Notes: generated from the sequence alone by a model not told the origin. A stretch of DNA of 11,964 nucleotides from Desulfobacteraceae bacterium (GCA_030612945.1 JAUWMY010000038.1:1-11964); one strand, 5' to 3'; shown: positions 1 through 6,771, counted from the first letter of the stretch. Translations and numbers: made by a program.

Positions 1-651
1 GGAAGAGATACGAATTCGTTTTCTGGCATGTTGCAGGTCAGTAATCTGCACGGGAGTTGCCACGGCCTCCAGCTCCAGCAAAGGGTCCTCTTTTTGAAAA
101 CGCTCCAGGATGGAAATCTCTTCAACCTTGTCGGGATAACCTATATGTATTTTTAAAAGAAACCTGTCCAATTGGGCTTCGGGCAGGGGAAACGTTCCTT
201 CCAGCTCAATTGGATTCTGGGTAGCCATAACAAAAAAAGGCACAGGCAGGGGCAGAGTCTCTCCGTCTACAGTTACCTGACGTTCCTCCATGCTTTCCAG
301 AAGGCTCGCCTGGGTCCGGGGAACAGTACGGTTTATCTCATCGGCCAGGAGGATATTGGTTATCACCGGCCCGGGCTGGAATTTGAATTGACCGGTTTTC
401 TGATTATAGACGTTAAAACCGGTAATATCTGCAGGCAATAGATCCGGCGTAAATTGGACCCTTGTAAATGATCCACTAATGCTCCTGGCAAGTGATTTGG
501 CCAAAAGAGTCTTCCCCACCCCCGGGACATCTTCCAAAAGGATATGTCCCTCCCCGAGAAGACCCACGAGCAGCAGTTCAATGGGGCGGGATTTTCCCAC
601 AAATACGCGAGATATGTTTTCTATGATTTTTTTACATAAATGGAAATCCAT
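1..651 (-). CDS. MoxR-family AAA+ ATPase (partial, C-terminus beyond the left edge)
   Basis: The first 217 residues of a MoxR-type AAA+ ATPase are visible, and the frame is open to the window edge. The motifs are in order: Walker A DVPGVGKT (residues 41-48), Walker B LLADEINR (101-108), sensor-1 region ATQNPIE (143-149), and LDRF (161-164), where MoxR proteins carry the arginine finger. Full-length members have about 310-330 residues, so roughly the last third (the lid domain) is missing. MoxR ATPases are cytoplasmic chaperone-like enzymes. They usually sit next to DUF58 and von Willebrand-factor-A genes, which would lie left of this window if the usual order holds. The start ATG (complement of 649-651) is preceded by GAGAGG about 6 nt upstream. 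The gene is divergent from the IclR/acyl-CoA synthetase cluster and is probably unrelated to it. Its exact role is unknown. Confidence 0.93.
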   Translation of the reverse strand, partial: MDFHLCKKIIENISRVFVGKSRPIELLLVGLLGEGHILLEDVPGVGKTLLAKSLARSISGSFTRVQFTPDLLPADITGFNVYNQKTGQFKFQPGPVITNILLADEINRTVPRTQASLLESMEERQVTVDGETLPLPVPFFVMATQNPIELEGTFPLPEAQLDRFLLKIHIGYPDKVEEISILERFQKEDPLLELEAVATPVQITDLQHARKRIRISS

Positions 652-685
652 AATGGCCTCTCAAGTCTCTGTATTTCAAGATCTC

Positions 686-721
686 GTTAAGTGGTTAAGT
701 AGTTGAGTTGTTAAGTTGTTG
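686..721. repeat. 8-bp tandem repeat, consensus GTTAAGTN
   Basis: Four and a half consecutive units are visible: GTTAAGTG, GTTAAGTA, GTTGAGTT, GTTAAGTT and then GTTG. The patch lies just upstream of the MoxR-type gene (35 bp from its start codon). A second patch with the same lead-in lies at 862-890. It looks like a minisatellite-type repeat and has no coding reading. Confidence 0.75.
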
Positions 722-768
722 TTATAACGATCATATCTATTATTTGCCTGGAAATTGGATATTCGGTC

Positions 769-803
769 CCGCCCGCCTCGCTCCGTTTGGCTGGAGGGCG
801 GGC
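769..803. repeat. GC-rich inverted repeat
   Basis: GCCCGCCTC pairs with GAGGGCGGGC across an 16-17 nt loop, with one bulged base. It has no T-tract, so it is unlikely to be an intrinsic terminator for either strand. It stands out by GC content from the AT-rich surroundings and is probably part of a dispersed extragenic repeat. Confidence 0.55.
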
Positions 804-861
804 CTCAATCCCTCTTTGCAAAAGGGGGAAGCAGTAGGAATGCCCAGACTTATTGAGATGT

Positions 862-890
862 TCAGACCTCGTTAAGTAGTTAAGTAGTTG
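862..890. repeat. Second copy of the GTTAAGTN repeat with shared flank
   Basis: The 29 bases here match 678-706 at about 26 positions, including the flank before the repeat (GACCTC against GATCTC). Two full GTTAAGTA units are present at 871-886, followed by decayed T-rich sequence. The similarity extends beyond the 8-mer, so this is a duplicated or dispersed segment and not chance. Confidence 0.65.
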
Positions 891-936
891 TTCTTGTTTG
901 TTTTTGTGCAAATTGCATGAAAATTGGACACTCGTA

Positions 937-1026
937 AAATTTAGGAATTCAGGAATTTAGGAATTGAAATATGAATCTTTTCCTTATCTTAATCCCTCAA
1001 TCCCTAAATTCACAATTCCTCAATTT
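937..1026. repeat. Long imperfect AT-rich inverted repeat
   Basis: The left arm (about 937-969) is built from repeated AGGAATT-like words. The right arm (about 994-1026) is its imperfect reverse complement, with roughly 27 of 33 positions pairing by eye. The loop is about 25 nt. It would form one long hairpin. It is gene-free and not followed by a T-run on either side. The internal TTTAGGAATT iterations suggest a palindromic dispersed repeat and not a regulatory site. Confidence 0.6.
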
Positions 1027-1159
1027 GGCACCATATAGCCATTATGATGAGGATGGTTTCCAAAAATTGGACCTAGCTCTTGGATCAAATAACAAAGTCT
1101 GGATGTTACATATTGTCCGGTTTTTATATCCCTAACAACGGAGAAATACAAATCTTTCC

Positions 1160-1187
1160 TTGACATTTTAGCGCCAAACTATAAAAT
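1160..1187 (+). promoter_or_regulatory. Sigma-70-type promoter for the IclR gene
   Basis: A perfect -35 TTGACA (1160-1165) is followed after 16 bp by TAAAAT (1182-1187), five of six matches to TATAAT. This is the best promoter in the window. Transcription would begin around 1194-1196, inside the dyad described at 1186-1220. It would serve the IclR gene and, through the overlap, the first acyl-CoA synthetase alpha subunit. Confidence 0.72.
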
Positions 1188-1220
1188 ACCATATAAGATA
1201 TTTTAGATACCGTATATGGT
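1186..1220. promoter_or_regulatory. Candidate autoregulatory operator (dyad plus direct repeat)
   Basis: ACCATATA (1188-1195) and TATATGGT (1213-1220) form a perfect 8-bp inverted repeat across 17 bp. Overlapping it is a direct repeat of ATACCRTATA (1186-1195 and 1207-1216). The site starts at the last base of the -10 and ends 8 bp before the IclR start codon. IclR-family proteins commonly repress their own promoters from such dyads, so autoregulation is the natural inference. Binding is not shown by the sequence. Confidence 0.55.
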
Positions 1221-1228
1221 GTTCATTA

Positions 1229-2005
1229 ATGATGAGGAAAAAATCAGCCAGTGCCCCTGCAGTAGACCGGGCACTTGATGTGATCGAATTAATGGCAGTC
1301 AGTGACAGGGACCTGTCCCTTTCAGAGATAATGAAAAGGGTCAATATCCCGAGACAGTCCCTTATCAGGATATTAAATACCTTATGTGACAGGGGGGTAT
1401 TAGACAGGGCATAACAAAGAGGATTTTACCGGCTCCGTATGAAGCTTATGTATTTGGGTAATAGACTCCAGGACAAGATTACGCTCCGTTCCGTGGCCTG
1501 GCCGTTTATGCAGGAGCTGGCAGAAAAAACCCATAAGACCATTGAGCTGTCAACCCTTGATCGCGACCAACTCATCCTGATTGAGCAGATTGAGGGAACC
1601 GAGGGGGTTCGGCTCTATTCAAGGGTCGGTAGTGGGTATCCCTATTTTCACGCAGTAGGCGTTGGAAAGATTTATCTGGCCCATATGGATCTGGAAAAAA
1701 GAAAGAAAGTGCTTCATAAGATCGGCCTTCCTGCTGTCACAGAGCACACCATTACCAATATGGATAAATTAGAAGTGGAGTTATTGAAAGTGCGGGAAAA
1801 TGGATATGCCTTTGAGGACCAGGAGTTGAGAAAGGGTGTGCGCAGGGTAACGGCCCCCATTTATGGCTTTCGCAATGATTTGGCTGGATGCATCGGCATT
1901 GCAGCCACCATCTTCAGTTTTGAACTGGAACATAGAGAAGATTTAGGCCGTATGGCCGTGCAAACGGCAAACAAGATTTCATACCGGATGGGTAAAGAGA
2001 AATGA
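1229..2005 (+). pseudogene. IclR-family transcriptional regulator, interrupted by an in-frame TAA
   Basis: Read in one frame, 1229-2005 gives a normal-length IclR protein (about 257 residues) broken only by TAA at codon 62 (1412-1414). Residues 1-61 are the winged helix-turn-helix (AVDRALDVIELM, then the recognition-helix region IPRQSLIRILNTL). Reading continues after the stop as QRGFYRLRMKLMYLG, exactly where IclR proteins have the wing and linker. The rest is the effector domain, with YFHAVGVGK, a GYAFEDQELRKGVRRVTAPI segment, and CIGIAATIF near the end. Both halves share a frame, so this is a nonsense change and not a frameshift. There is no clear Shine-Dalgarno before 1229 (ATGATG). The intact promoter and dyad upstream suggest recent loss, or a sequencing error. 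The last bases overlap the next gene by 4 nt (ATGA). Confidence 0.82.
1439..2005 (+). CDS. IclR effector-domain fragment, possibly translated by reinitiation
   Basis: This is the open part of the interrupted IclR gene after its internal stop: 188 residues from ATG 1439, almost exactly the ligand-binding domain without DNA-binding helices. No good ribosome site is visible; AGAGGA at 1418-1423 is about 15 nt away, too far for a normal start. If ribosomes reinitiate here, a DNA-binding-deficient effector domain would be made, and translation would still reach the ATGA junction with the next gene. If not, this is dead sequence. Treat it as a subset of the pseudogene entry and not as an extra gene. 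Confidence 0.4.
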   Translation: MKLMYLGNRLQDKITLRSVAWPFMQELAEKTHKTIELSTLDRDQLILIEQIEGTEGVRLYSRVGSGYPYFHAVGVGKIYLAHMDLEKRKKVLHKIGLPAVTEHTITNMDKLEVELLKVRENGYAFEDQELRKGVRRVTAPIYGFRNDLAGCIGIAATIFSFELEHREDLGRMAVQTANKISYRMGKEK

Positions 2006-3390
2006 GAGAGTTTTTCTATCCTTCAAGCATTGCTGTATTTGGTGTGGCAGATAATTCAAGGAACCTCGCCAAAAATATTATATCCAATTGCCTTGACATG
2101 GGTTTTCAAGGGGCAATCTATCCTGTAGGGAGGGAGCCTGGCGAGGTATATGGAAAGGAGATCATAACGAATCCCGGGTCTTTGCCCGAGGGAATCGAAC
2201 TGGCTGTGATCCTGGTTCCGGCCCGGTTTGTGGCTGATACATTAGATATTTGCGGACAAAAAAGGATACTTCATGCCATTATCTCCACCGGGGGTTTCAG
2301 GGAATTTAGTGAAGAAAGCAATCAGGCAGAGAAAGACGTCCTTGCCGTTGCTAAACAATATGGCATCCGGTTTATCGGCCCGAACTGTATCGGTGTAATA
2401 TGCACCGGTTCAGGCCTTTGTACCCCGTTCAACCCGCTGCAGCCAAAAAGCTATAAGAAGGGGCATGTAAGCCTGATTGTCCAGAGCGGCGGAGTTACCA
2501 CCCAATCCGCCTATTACTTCTCTGAAGAACATGTGGGGTTTTCCAAAATCATCAGTGCGGGTAACAAACTGAATATTGACGAAATCGATTTCCTGGAATA
2601 TCTCATTGAAGACGAGGATACTGAGCAGATCCATCTGTACTTAGAAAGCATTGAAGATGGAAAAGAGCTGATGAGGTTGGTAAAAAAATCAAAAAAACCT
2701 ATTGTAATTTTTAAAGCCAATGTGAGCCGGACAGCATCCCAGGTAGCAAAATCTCACACTGCCGCCCTTTCCAATAATGACCGTATTGTGGACAGTGCCT
2801 TCAGGCAGGCAGGTATTGTGCGCGTGGAGAGTATTCACGGTTTGACTGTGGCTGCAAAGGCGCTTCAACTGCCCCCATTAAAAGGAGACAGGTTGGTGGC
2901 TATATCTTTATCAGGCGGTTTTTCAGTAATTCTCGGAGATGCCTGTGAGAGATATGGTTTTACCTGCCCTCTATTACCACGTGAACTTTTGGATAAAATC
3001 GAAGGCTTCCGACGGGGTGGTGTAATCCGTATGTCAAATCCCATGGACTTCGGTGATGTTCATGATATCGAGGCCCTGATATTTACGATAAAGAGCTGTC
3101 TGGCATTAGACTATATTGACGGGCTTGTATTATCCTTCTTATATGATCCTGAGATTGCAAAGATTTTTGGTGGCGTAGTAGGTTCCCCGGAACAGATGCT
3201 TACATTCTTAAAAAAGTTATCTGAAAGGACCGGCAAGCCCATAGCCTTCAGCCTTATAGCAGAAAGGCAATATATTAATGAATTTAAAAAGATAAATACA
3301 TTTCCTGTTTTTAATAACCCGGAGGAGAGTGTCCGTGCCATGCGTATGCTGAGGGACTACTGGCGAATGAGAGATGTCTTGAACTCGTAA
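2002..3390 (+). CDS. NDP-forming acyl-CoA synthetase, alpha subunit 1 (divergent)
   Basis: This 462-residue protein matches the alpha subunit of ADP-forming acetyl/acyl-CoA synthetases (usually about 460 aa) over its whole length. An N-terminal Rossmann CoA-binding domain (1 to about 130, starting YPSSIAVFGVADNS) leads to IGPNCIGV (125-132). Two succinyl-CoA-ligase-like domains follow, with QSGGV (161-165), the conserved Glu region YLES (Glu215) and the phospho-His loop SHTAAL (His252). Two features diverge from its neighbours. The first loop reads NSRNLA, where subunit 2 has NSGKLG, and the residue after SHT is Ala and not Gly. The start ATG overlaps the IclR stop (ATGA) and has only a weak AAAGAG upstream, so translational coupling is likely. 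It could be an active alpha subunit with unusual acyl or CoA handling, or a specialised relative. The substrate is unknown. Confidence 0.86.
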   Translation: MREFFYPSSIAVFGVADNSRNLAKNIISNCLDMGFQGAIYPVGREPGEVYGKEIITNPGSLPEGIELAVILVPARFVADTLDICGQKRILHAIISTGGFREFSEESNQAEKDVLAVAKQYGIRFIGPNCIGVICTGSGLCTPFNPLQPKSYKKGHVSLIVQSGGVTTQSAYYFSEEHVGFSKIISAGNKLNIDEIDFLEYLIEDEDTEQIHLYLESIEDGKELMRLVKKSKKPIVIFKANVSRTASQVAKSHTAALSNNDRIVDSAFRQAGIVRVESIHGLTVAAKALQLPPLKGDRLVAISLSGGFSVILGDACERYGFTCPLLPRELLDKIEGFRRGGVIRMSNPMDFGDVHDIEALIFTIKSCLALDYIDGLVLSFLYDPEIAKIFGGVVGSPEQMLTFLKKLSERTGKPIAFSLIAERQYINEFKKINTFPVFNNPEESVRAMRMLRDYWRMRDVLNS

Positions 3391-3581
3391 GTTCTTAATA
3401 AATTCGGGCGTTCACAACTGGATTATTGCCTTGAGCGAATGATAATGGCTGTATGAAATTTCGGAGTTTAGGCGTAAGCCTTTTATAAAATCCTTACGGA
3501 TAAACTCCACCCGAACTTTTTGAGAAGTTACTTGGACTCAAATTGATTGTTTTTCCTTTTGCCTTGAGCCTTATGCCTTAC
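3391..3581. other. Intergenic gap with hairpin and dispersed CCTTATGCCTTAC-type repeat
   Basis: No gene is seen. The gap contains a strong inverted repeat (3463-3508). Just before the next Shine-Dalgarno it has a run of pyrimidine-rich words (gccttgagccttatgcctta) that recurs in similar form at about 9279-9310. No convincing -35/-10 pair was found, so it is unclear whether alpha2 has its own promoter. Confidence 0.5.
3463..3508. repeat. 16-bp inverted repeat (hairpin) between alpha1 and alpha2
   Basis: GGAGTTTAGGCGTAAG (3463-3478) pairs with CTTACGGATAAACTCC (3493-3508) at 14 of 16 positions, with a 14-nt loop. A T5 run appears only 8 nt after the stem, so it is a poor classical terminator. 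It could still attenuate transcription, stabilise mRNA ends, or be a dispersed palindromic repeat. Confidence 0.65.
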
Positions 3582-3590
3582 GGAGGATTA

Positions 3591-4976
3591 ATGGAAAAAA
3601 TAGCAGCCAATATGGATCCGTTGTTCAATCCGAGATCCGTTGCTGTGATAGGGGCCTCGGATAATTCCGGTAAATTAGGGTTTCATGTAATGAAGAGCCT
3701 GACTAAAGGAGGGTTTGCCGGCAAGATTATTCCGGTAAATCCAGGGACGGCTGAAATCATGGGCATAAAAGTGTCCACGTCTATTTCCGATTATGATGGT
3801 CAGGTCGATCTGGCTATTGTGGTGCTACCTGCCAAACTAATTCCAGGGGTATTTCAGGAATGCGCGGACAAGGGCGTAAAAGGTATTGTGCTGATTACGG
3901 CAGGGTTCAAGGAGATTGATGATCCGGCAGGCGCGGGTCTTCACGATGAAATTGCAGCCATTGCCAATAGGGCCGGGATACCGGTTATCGGACCCAATAC
4001 CTTTGGAATGATAAATTTCTATGCAGATCTCAACGCCTCGTTCACCCCGGAGTTCTCTCGATTAAAAAAGGGGGCAATTGCCCTGGTAAGTCAGAGCGGA
4101 GGGATATCCCACCTACTCGGTTTTATGGCAATGAGGATGGATGTGGGTTTCAGCAAGATCATCGGCCTTGGGAACCGCGTGAATGTGGACTTCACACAGA
4201 TGGTAGATTATCTGATGGGTGATCCCGATACAAAGGTAATTATCCTTTATCTTGAAGGTATTGACGAACCACGGGATTTGATTGAGACTGTAAGGAAATA
4301 CCGTAGCCAAAAGCCTGTCATTGCGTACAAGACCGGTAGCGCCGTGGTAGGTGATCAGGCGTCTTTATCCCACACCGGATCTATGGCCGGCAGGCATGAA
4401 GTCTATATCGGCGCATTCAGCCAGGCGGGGATATTGAATATCGATAATACTGAAACATTAATAGACACTGCCAAGGCTATGGCCGCGTGCCCTATCCCTG
4501 ATGGACCCGGTATAGCTGTCTTATCCGGCCAGGCAGGGCCGGGCATGGCGGCCTGTGACGTTTGTGAGGCCAATGACCTCATGATAGTCAATTTTAGCGA
4601 GCAGACTCAACAAAAGATCAATGAGTATTTGCCTCCCCTTGCCCTGAGAACTAATCCTGTGGACATGGGGCCTGCCTGGTATGACTCATCTGCGACAGGA
4701 CGAATCATCCGGGCGGTAATGGATGATGAGAATGTGAATGGGATTCTCCTTCTCATAATGTTCGCATCTGCCAACATAGATGTGTTAAAAGGGATTAGTA
4801 ATTTCATAATGGATTGGAGACAAAAAAAGCCGTTTATAACTTGTATATCTGCACCTCCAGGCATTTGGGACGATGAGATACGCCGTCTTGAGGAGTCAGG
4901 TGCCATGGCCAATTATCCCACGCCCGAGAGGGCCGCAAGGGCCATGGTGAATTTGTGGGGATATAAGAAACTATAA
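3591..4976 (+). CDS. NDP-forming acyl-CoA synthetase, alpha subunit 2
   Basis: This is a canonical alpha subunit. I chose ATG 3591 (461 aa) over the in-frame ATG at 3543 because GGAGG (3582-3586) lies 4 nt before it and the extra 16 residues are not family-like. The CoA-binding domain opens with FNPRSVAVIGASDNSGKLG (12-30), followed by PVNPG (48-52) and IGPNTFGM (133-140). The ligase domains carry SQSGG (167-171), Glu222 in LYLEGI, and the phospho-His loop LSHTGSMAG (His261). In ADP-forming enzymes this His relays phosphate between the acyl site and the beta-subunit ATP-grasp site. Acyl-CoA + ADP + Pi is in reversible balance with the acid + ATP + CoA. It is followed 20 bp later by alpha3, so these two are co-transcribed. 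The acyl substrate cannot be predicted. Confidence 0.92.
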   Translation: MEKIAANMDPLFNPRSVAVIGASDNSGKLGFHVMKSLTKGGFAGKIIPVNPGTAEIMGIKVSTSISDYDGQVDLAIVVLPAKLIPGVFQECADKGVKGIVLITAGFKEIDDPAGAGLHDEIAAIANRAGIPVIGPNTFGMINFYADLNASFTPEFSRLKKGAIALVSQSGGISHLLGFMAMRMDVGFSKIIGLGNRVNVDFTQMVDYLMGDPDTKVIILYLEGIDEPRDLIETVRKYRSQKPVIAYKTGSAVVGDQASLSHTGSMAGRHEVYIGAFSQAGILNIDNTETLIDTAKAMAACPIPDGPGIAVLSGQAGPGMAACDVCEANDLMIVNFSEQTQQKINEYLPPLALRTNPVDMGPAWYDSSATGRIIRAVMDDENVNGILLLIMFASANIDVLKGISNFIMDWRQKKPFITCISAPPGIWDDEIRRLEESGAMANYPTPERAARAMVNLWGYKKL

Positions 4977-4996
4977 ACCCGGTAAAAGGATATTTT

Positions 4997-6379
4997 ATGA
5001 AGCACTTTATGGAGCCCCAGAGCGTGGCCATTATCGGGATCAGCCGCAGGAGCGGGCCCGGTTCATATAATCTGATGGAGAATATGATCAACTATGGCTA
5101 CCCGGGTAAGATATTTCCTGTTAATCCGCATGCTGAGGAAATCCTGGGGATAAAGGCCTACGCCAATATCAAAAAAGTGGATCAAAAAATAGATCTGGCT
5201 ATCATCAGCCTGCCGCGGGAATTGGTGGTGAAGGCTGTTACAGAATGCGTAGAAGCCGGTGTCAAGGCTATTATCGTTGTTACCCAGGGGTTTGCAGATG
5301 CAGATGAACAGGGCAAGGCGTTTCAACGCGAGATAGTGGCTCTGGCCAGGGATAATGGCGCGAGGATATTAGGCCCCAACACCCTTGGCGTGGTGAATAA
5401 TTTCAATAGCTTCACCACCACCTTTATGCCTCTGATGCGGGATAAGTCACCGGTTGGCCTGATCTGCCAGTCTGGTATCTTCTTTGTGGGTTCCACAATT
5501 TTCAGTGGTCCGATAGGCAAGGGCATAGATCTTGGTAATGCCTGTGATATCGGGTTTTATGAAGCACTCGAATATTTGGGGAATGACCCGGATATTAAGA
5601 TCATTGCCATACATATGGAGGGACTGGAACAGGCAAGAGAGTTTGTTTCATTAGCTGCCCGTCTTGCAAAGGAAAAACCGATAATCGTCTTTAAGACGGG
5701 GCAAAGTGAAGTTGGGGCAAAGGCCGCCGCTTCGCATAGCGGGACAATGGCAGGCCACTATCGGATTTATAAGGCCAGCCTGAAACAGGCCGGAATCCAT
5801 TTTCTTGATGAGGATGGTCAGATGAATGATGCAGTCAAGACACTGCTGCACCAGCCACCCATGAAGGGAAACAGGATAGCTGTCATCACGGTCACAGGAG
5901 CGGGGGGAATTATTGCAAGTGATGCGTTTGACAAATATGGCCTTAAAATGGCTTCCCTTTCTGAAAAGACTACCAGCGCCATTGCGGAGCTTTCTCCGGA
6001 ATGGATGCCCCTTGGTAACCCATTGGACATCTGGCCTGCGGTCATGAAACACAACCTGAAGAGTGTTTATGCGACAGCACTAAAGGCGGTTCTGGATGAT
6101 GACAATGTCGATGGAGTCCTGTGTATCAGTATTGCTCCCAGTCTTCCCGCTTTTGATTATCTTGATGTCTCAGAGAGCGTGAACAAAGTAGTCTTGAGAG
6201 AAAATAAAAAGCCGGTAGTTGCCTGGCTTTACGGCCCTAACGTTAAAGAGATCAGCAAAAGGTTTGAGAAAGAAAATAAGATCATGGTTTATCAAACAAT
6301 CGAAAAAGCAGCCTGGTCTTTAGCTCTCTTGCAAGAGCGACAGAAATTTCTTGAAAGGGCAAATGGACAGGATAGATAA
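4997..6379 (+). CDS. NDP-forming acyl-CoA synthetase, alpha subunit 3
   Basis: A third alpha subunit, 460 residues, starts at ATG 4997 with AAAGGA (4985-4990) 6 nt upstream. The CoA-binding domain begins MEPQSVAIIGISRRSGPGS (5-23), then PVNPHAEEILG (41-51) and LGPNTLGV (125-132). The second domain has CQSGIFF (157-163) where subunits 1 and 2 have QSGG, and the region after it is a few residues shorter. Glu208 (HMEGL) and the phospho-His loop ASHSGTMAG (His247) are kept. It is clearly homologous to alpha1 and alpha2 but much diverged, so the triplication is not recent. The 20-bp gap after alpha2 implies one mRNA. The beta subunit needed for activity lies beyond an inserted repeat element. Expected role: activation of, or ATP formation from, a carboxylic acid different from that of its neighbours. 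Confidence 0.9.
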   Translation: MKHFMEPQSVAIIGISRRSGPGSYNLMENMINYGYPGKIFPVNPHAEEILGIKAYANIKKVDQKIDLAIISLPRELVVKAVTECVEAGVKAIIVVTQGFADADEQGKAFQREIVALARDNGARILGPNTLGVVNNFNSFTTTFMPLMRDKSPVGLICQSGIFFVGSTIFSGPIGKGIDLGNACDIGFYEALEYLGNDPDIKIIAIHMEGLEQAREFVSLAARLAKEKPIIVFKTGQSEVGAKAAASHSGTMAGHYRIYKASLKQAGIHFLDEDGQMNDAVKTLLHQPPMKGNRIAVITVTGAGGIIASDAFDKYGLKMASLSEKTTSAIAELSPEWMPLGNPLDIWPAVMKHNLKSVYATALKAVLDDDNVDGVLCISIAPSLPAFDYLDVSESVNKVVLRENKKPVVAWLYGPNVKEISKRFEKENKIMVYQTIEKAAWSLALLQERQKFLERANGQDR

Positions 6380-6386
6380 AATGAAC

Positions 6387-6751
6387 GTAACTACTCAGGT
6401 ATTTATTTGACAGGATAACAGGATTGACTTGATTTTTTTGAATTCTTGTAAATCCTTTAACTATCCTGATAGACCGTTCCTTGCTATATGGGTAAGTGAT
6501 TGGGTTAAATCTTTCTACTATAGTTTGGTTAAACTTGGCCCCCGATTGATTGGAAATTATTTTAAATACTCATTTCACATTTAAGAAAGGCCCAAAGAGA
6601 TTATCTTAATTTTTTATTAGGAATTTATCCTTAAGGTATATTATCAGGATATCTTATTTGATTTACAGGATTATTACAATAAGGTCTTGTTTATGACTTA
6701 AAAATAGATTCCTGTTTATCCTGTCTAAAAAAGAGATACCTGAATAGTAAC
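6387..6751. mobile_element. MITE-like, inverted-repeat-bounded element between alpha3 and beta
   Basis: The ends GTAACTACTCAGGTAT (6387-6402) and ATACCTGAATAGTAAC (6736-6751) are reverse complements at 14 of 16 positions. Further in, GACAGGATAA (6409-6418) matches TTATCCTGTC (6716-6725) perfectly, with CAGGATT/TCCTG words continuing the symmetry, giving ends of about 40 bp. The 365-bp interior has no coding frame and is AT-rich, with more ACAGGAT-type words near 6644-6672. AAC flanks both ends (6384-6386 and 6752-6754), too short to prove a target duplication. It starts 7 nt after the alpha3 stop codon and ends about 24 nt before the beta start. It could be a non-autonomous transposon remnant or an extragenic palindromic repeat. 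It may bring a terminator or a promoter into the operon. Confidence 0.6.
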
Positions 6752-6765
6752 AACTGAACAACTAT

Positions 6766-6771
6766 GGAGGT
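6766..6771 (+). promoter_or_regulatory. Strong ribosome binding site that sets the beta-subunit start
   Basis: GGAGGT sits 4 nt before ATG 6776. An earlier in-frame ATG at 6764 overlaps this site and has no ribosome site of its own, so 6776 is the real start. Confidence 0.85.

Larger units (their letters stand above)
652..1159. other. Gene-free divergent intergenic region rich in short repeats
   Basis: No convincing gene lies here. The longest minus-strand open frame (711-911) reads through repeats and GC-rich hairpin sequence and has no protein-like pattern. The stretch holds two 8-bp tandem repeat patches (686-721 and 871-886), a GC-rich hairpin (769-803), a small inverted repeat around ccctcttt/aaaagggg near 811-828, and a long imperfect AT-rich inverted repeat (937-1026). 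The minus-strand ATPase promoter must lie somewhere here, but I could not pick a convincing one. Confidence 0.7.

Noticed and set aside
172..706. Plus- and other-frame open frames across the MoxR-type gene
   Set aside because: The minus-strand ATPase with Walker A, Walker B and sensor motifs explains this DNA; the others are shadows.
686..890. CRISPR-like array
   Set aside because: The repeats are 8 bp with no spacers between units and no cas genes nearby.
711..911. 66-codon minus-strand open frame in the divergent region
   Set aside because: It is read through the tandem repeat and GC-rich hairpin, has no ribosome site and no protein-like pattern.
1412..1414. Programmed read-through or recoding of the IclR stop codon
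   Set aside because: The codon is TAA, which has no known Sec or Pyl recoding role, and no special downstream structure was seen. A nonsense change or sequence error is simpler.
5651..6054. Minus-strand frames of 78 and 133 codons inside alpha3
   Set aside because: They lie opposite a well-supported gene, overlap each other and have no motifs or ribosome sites.
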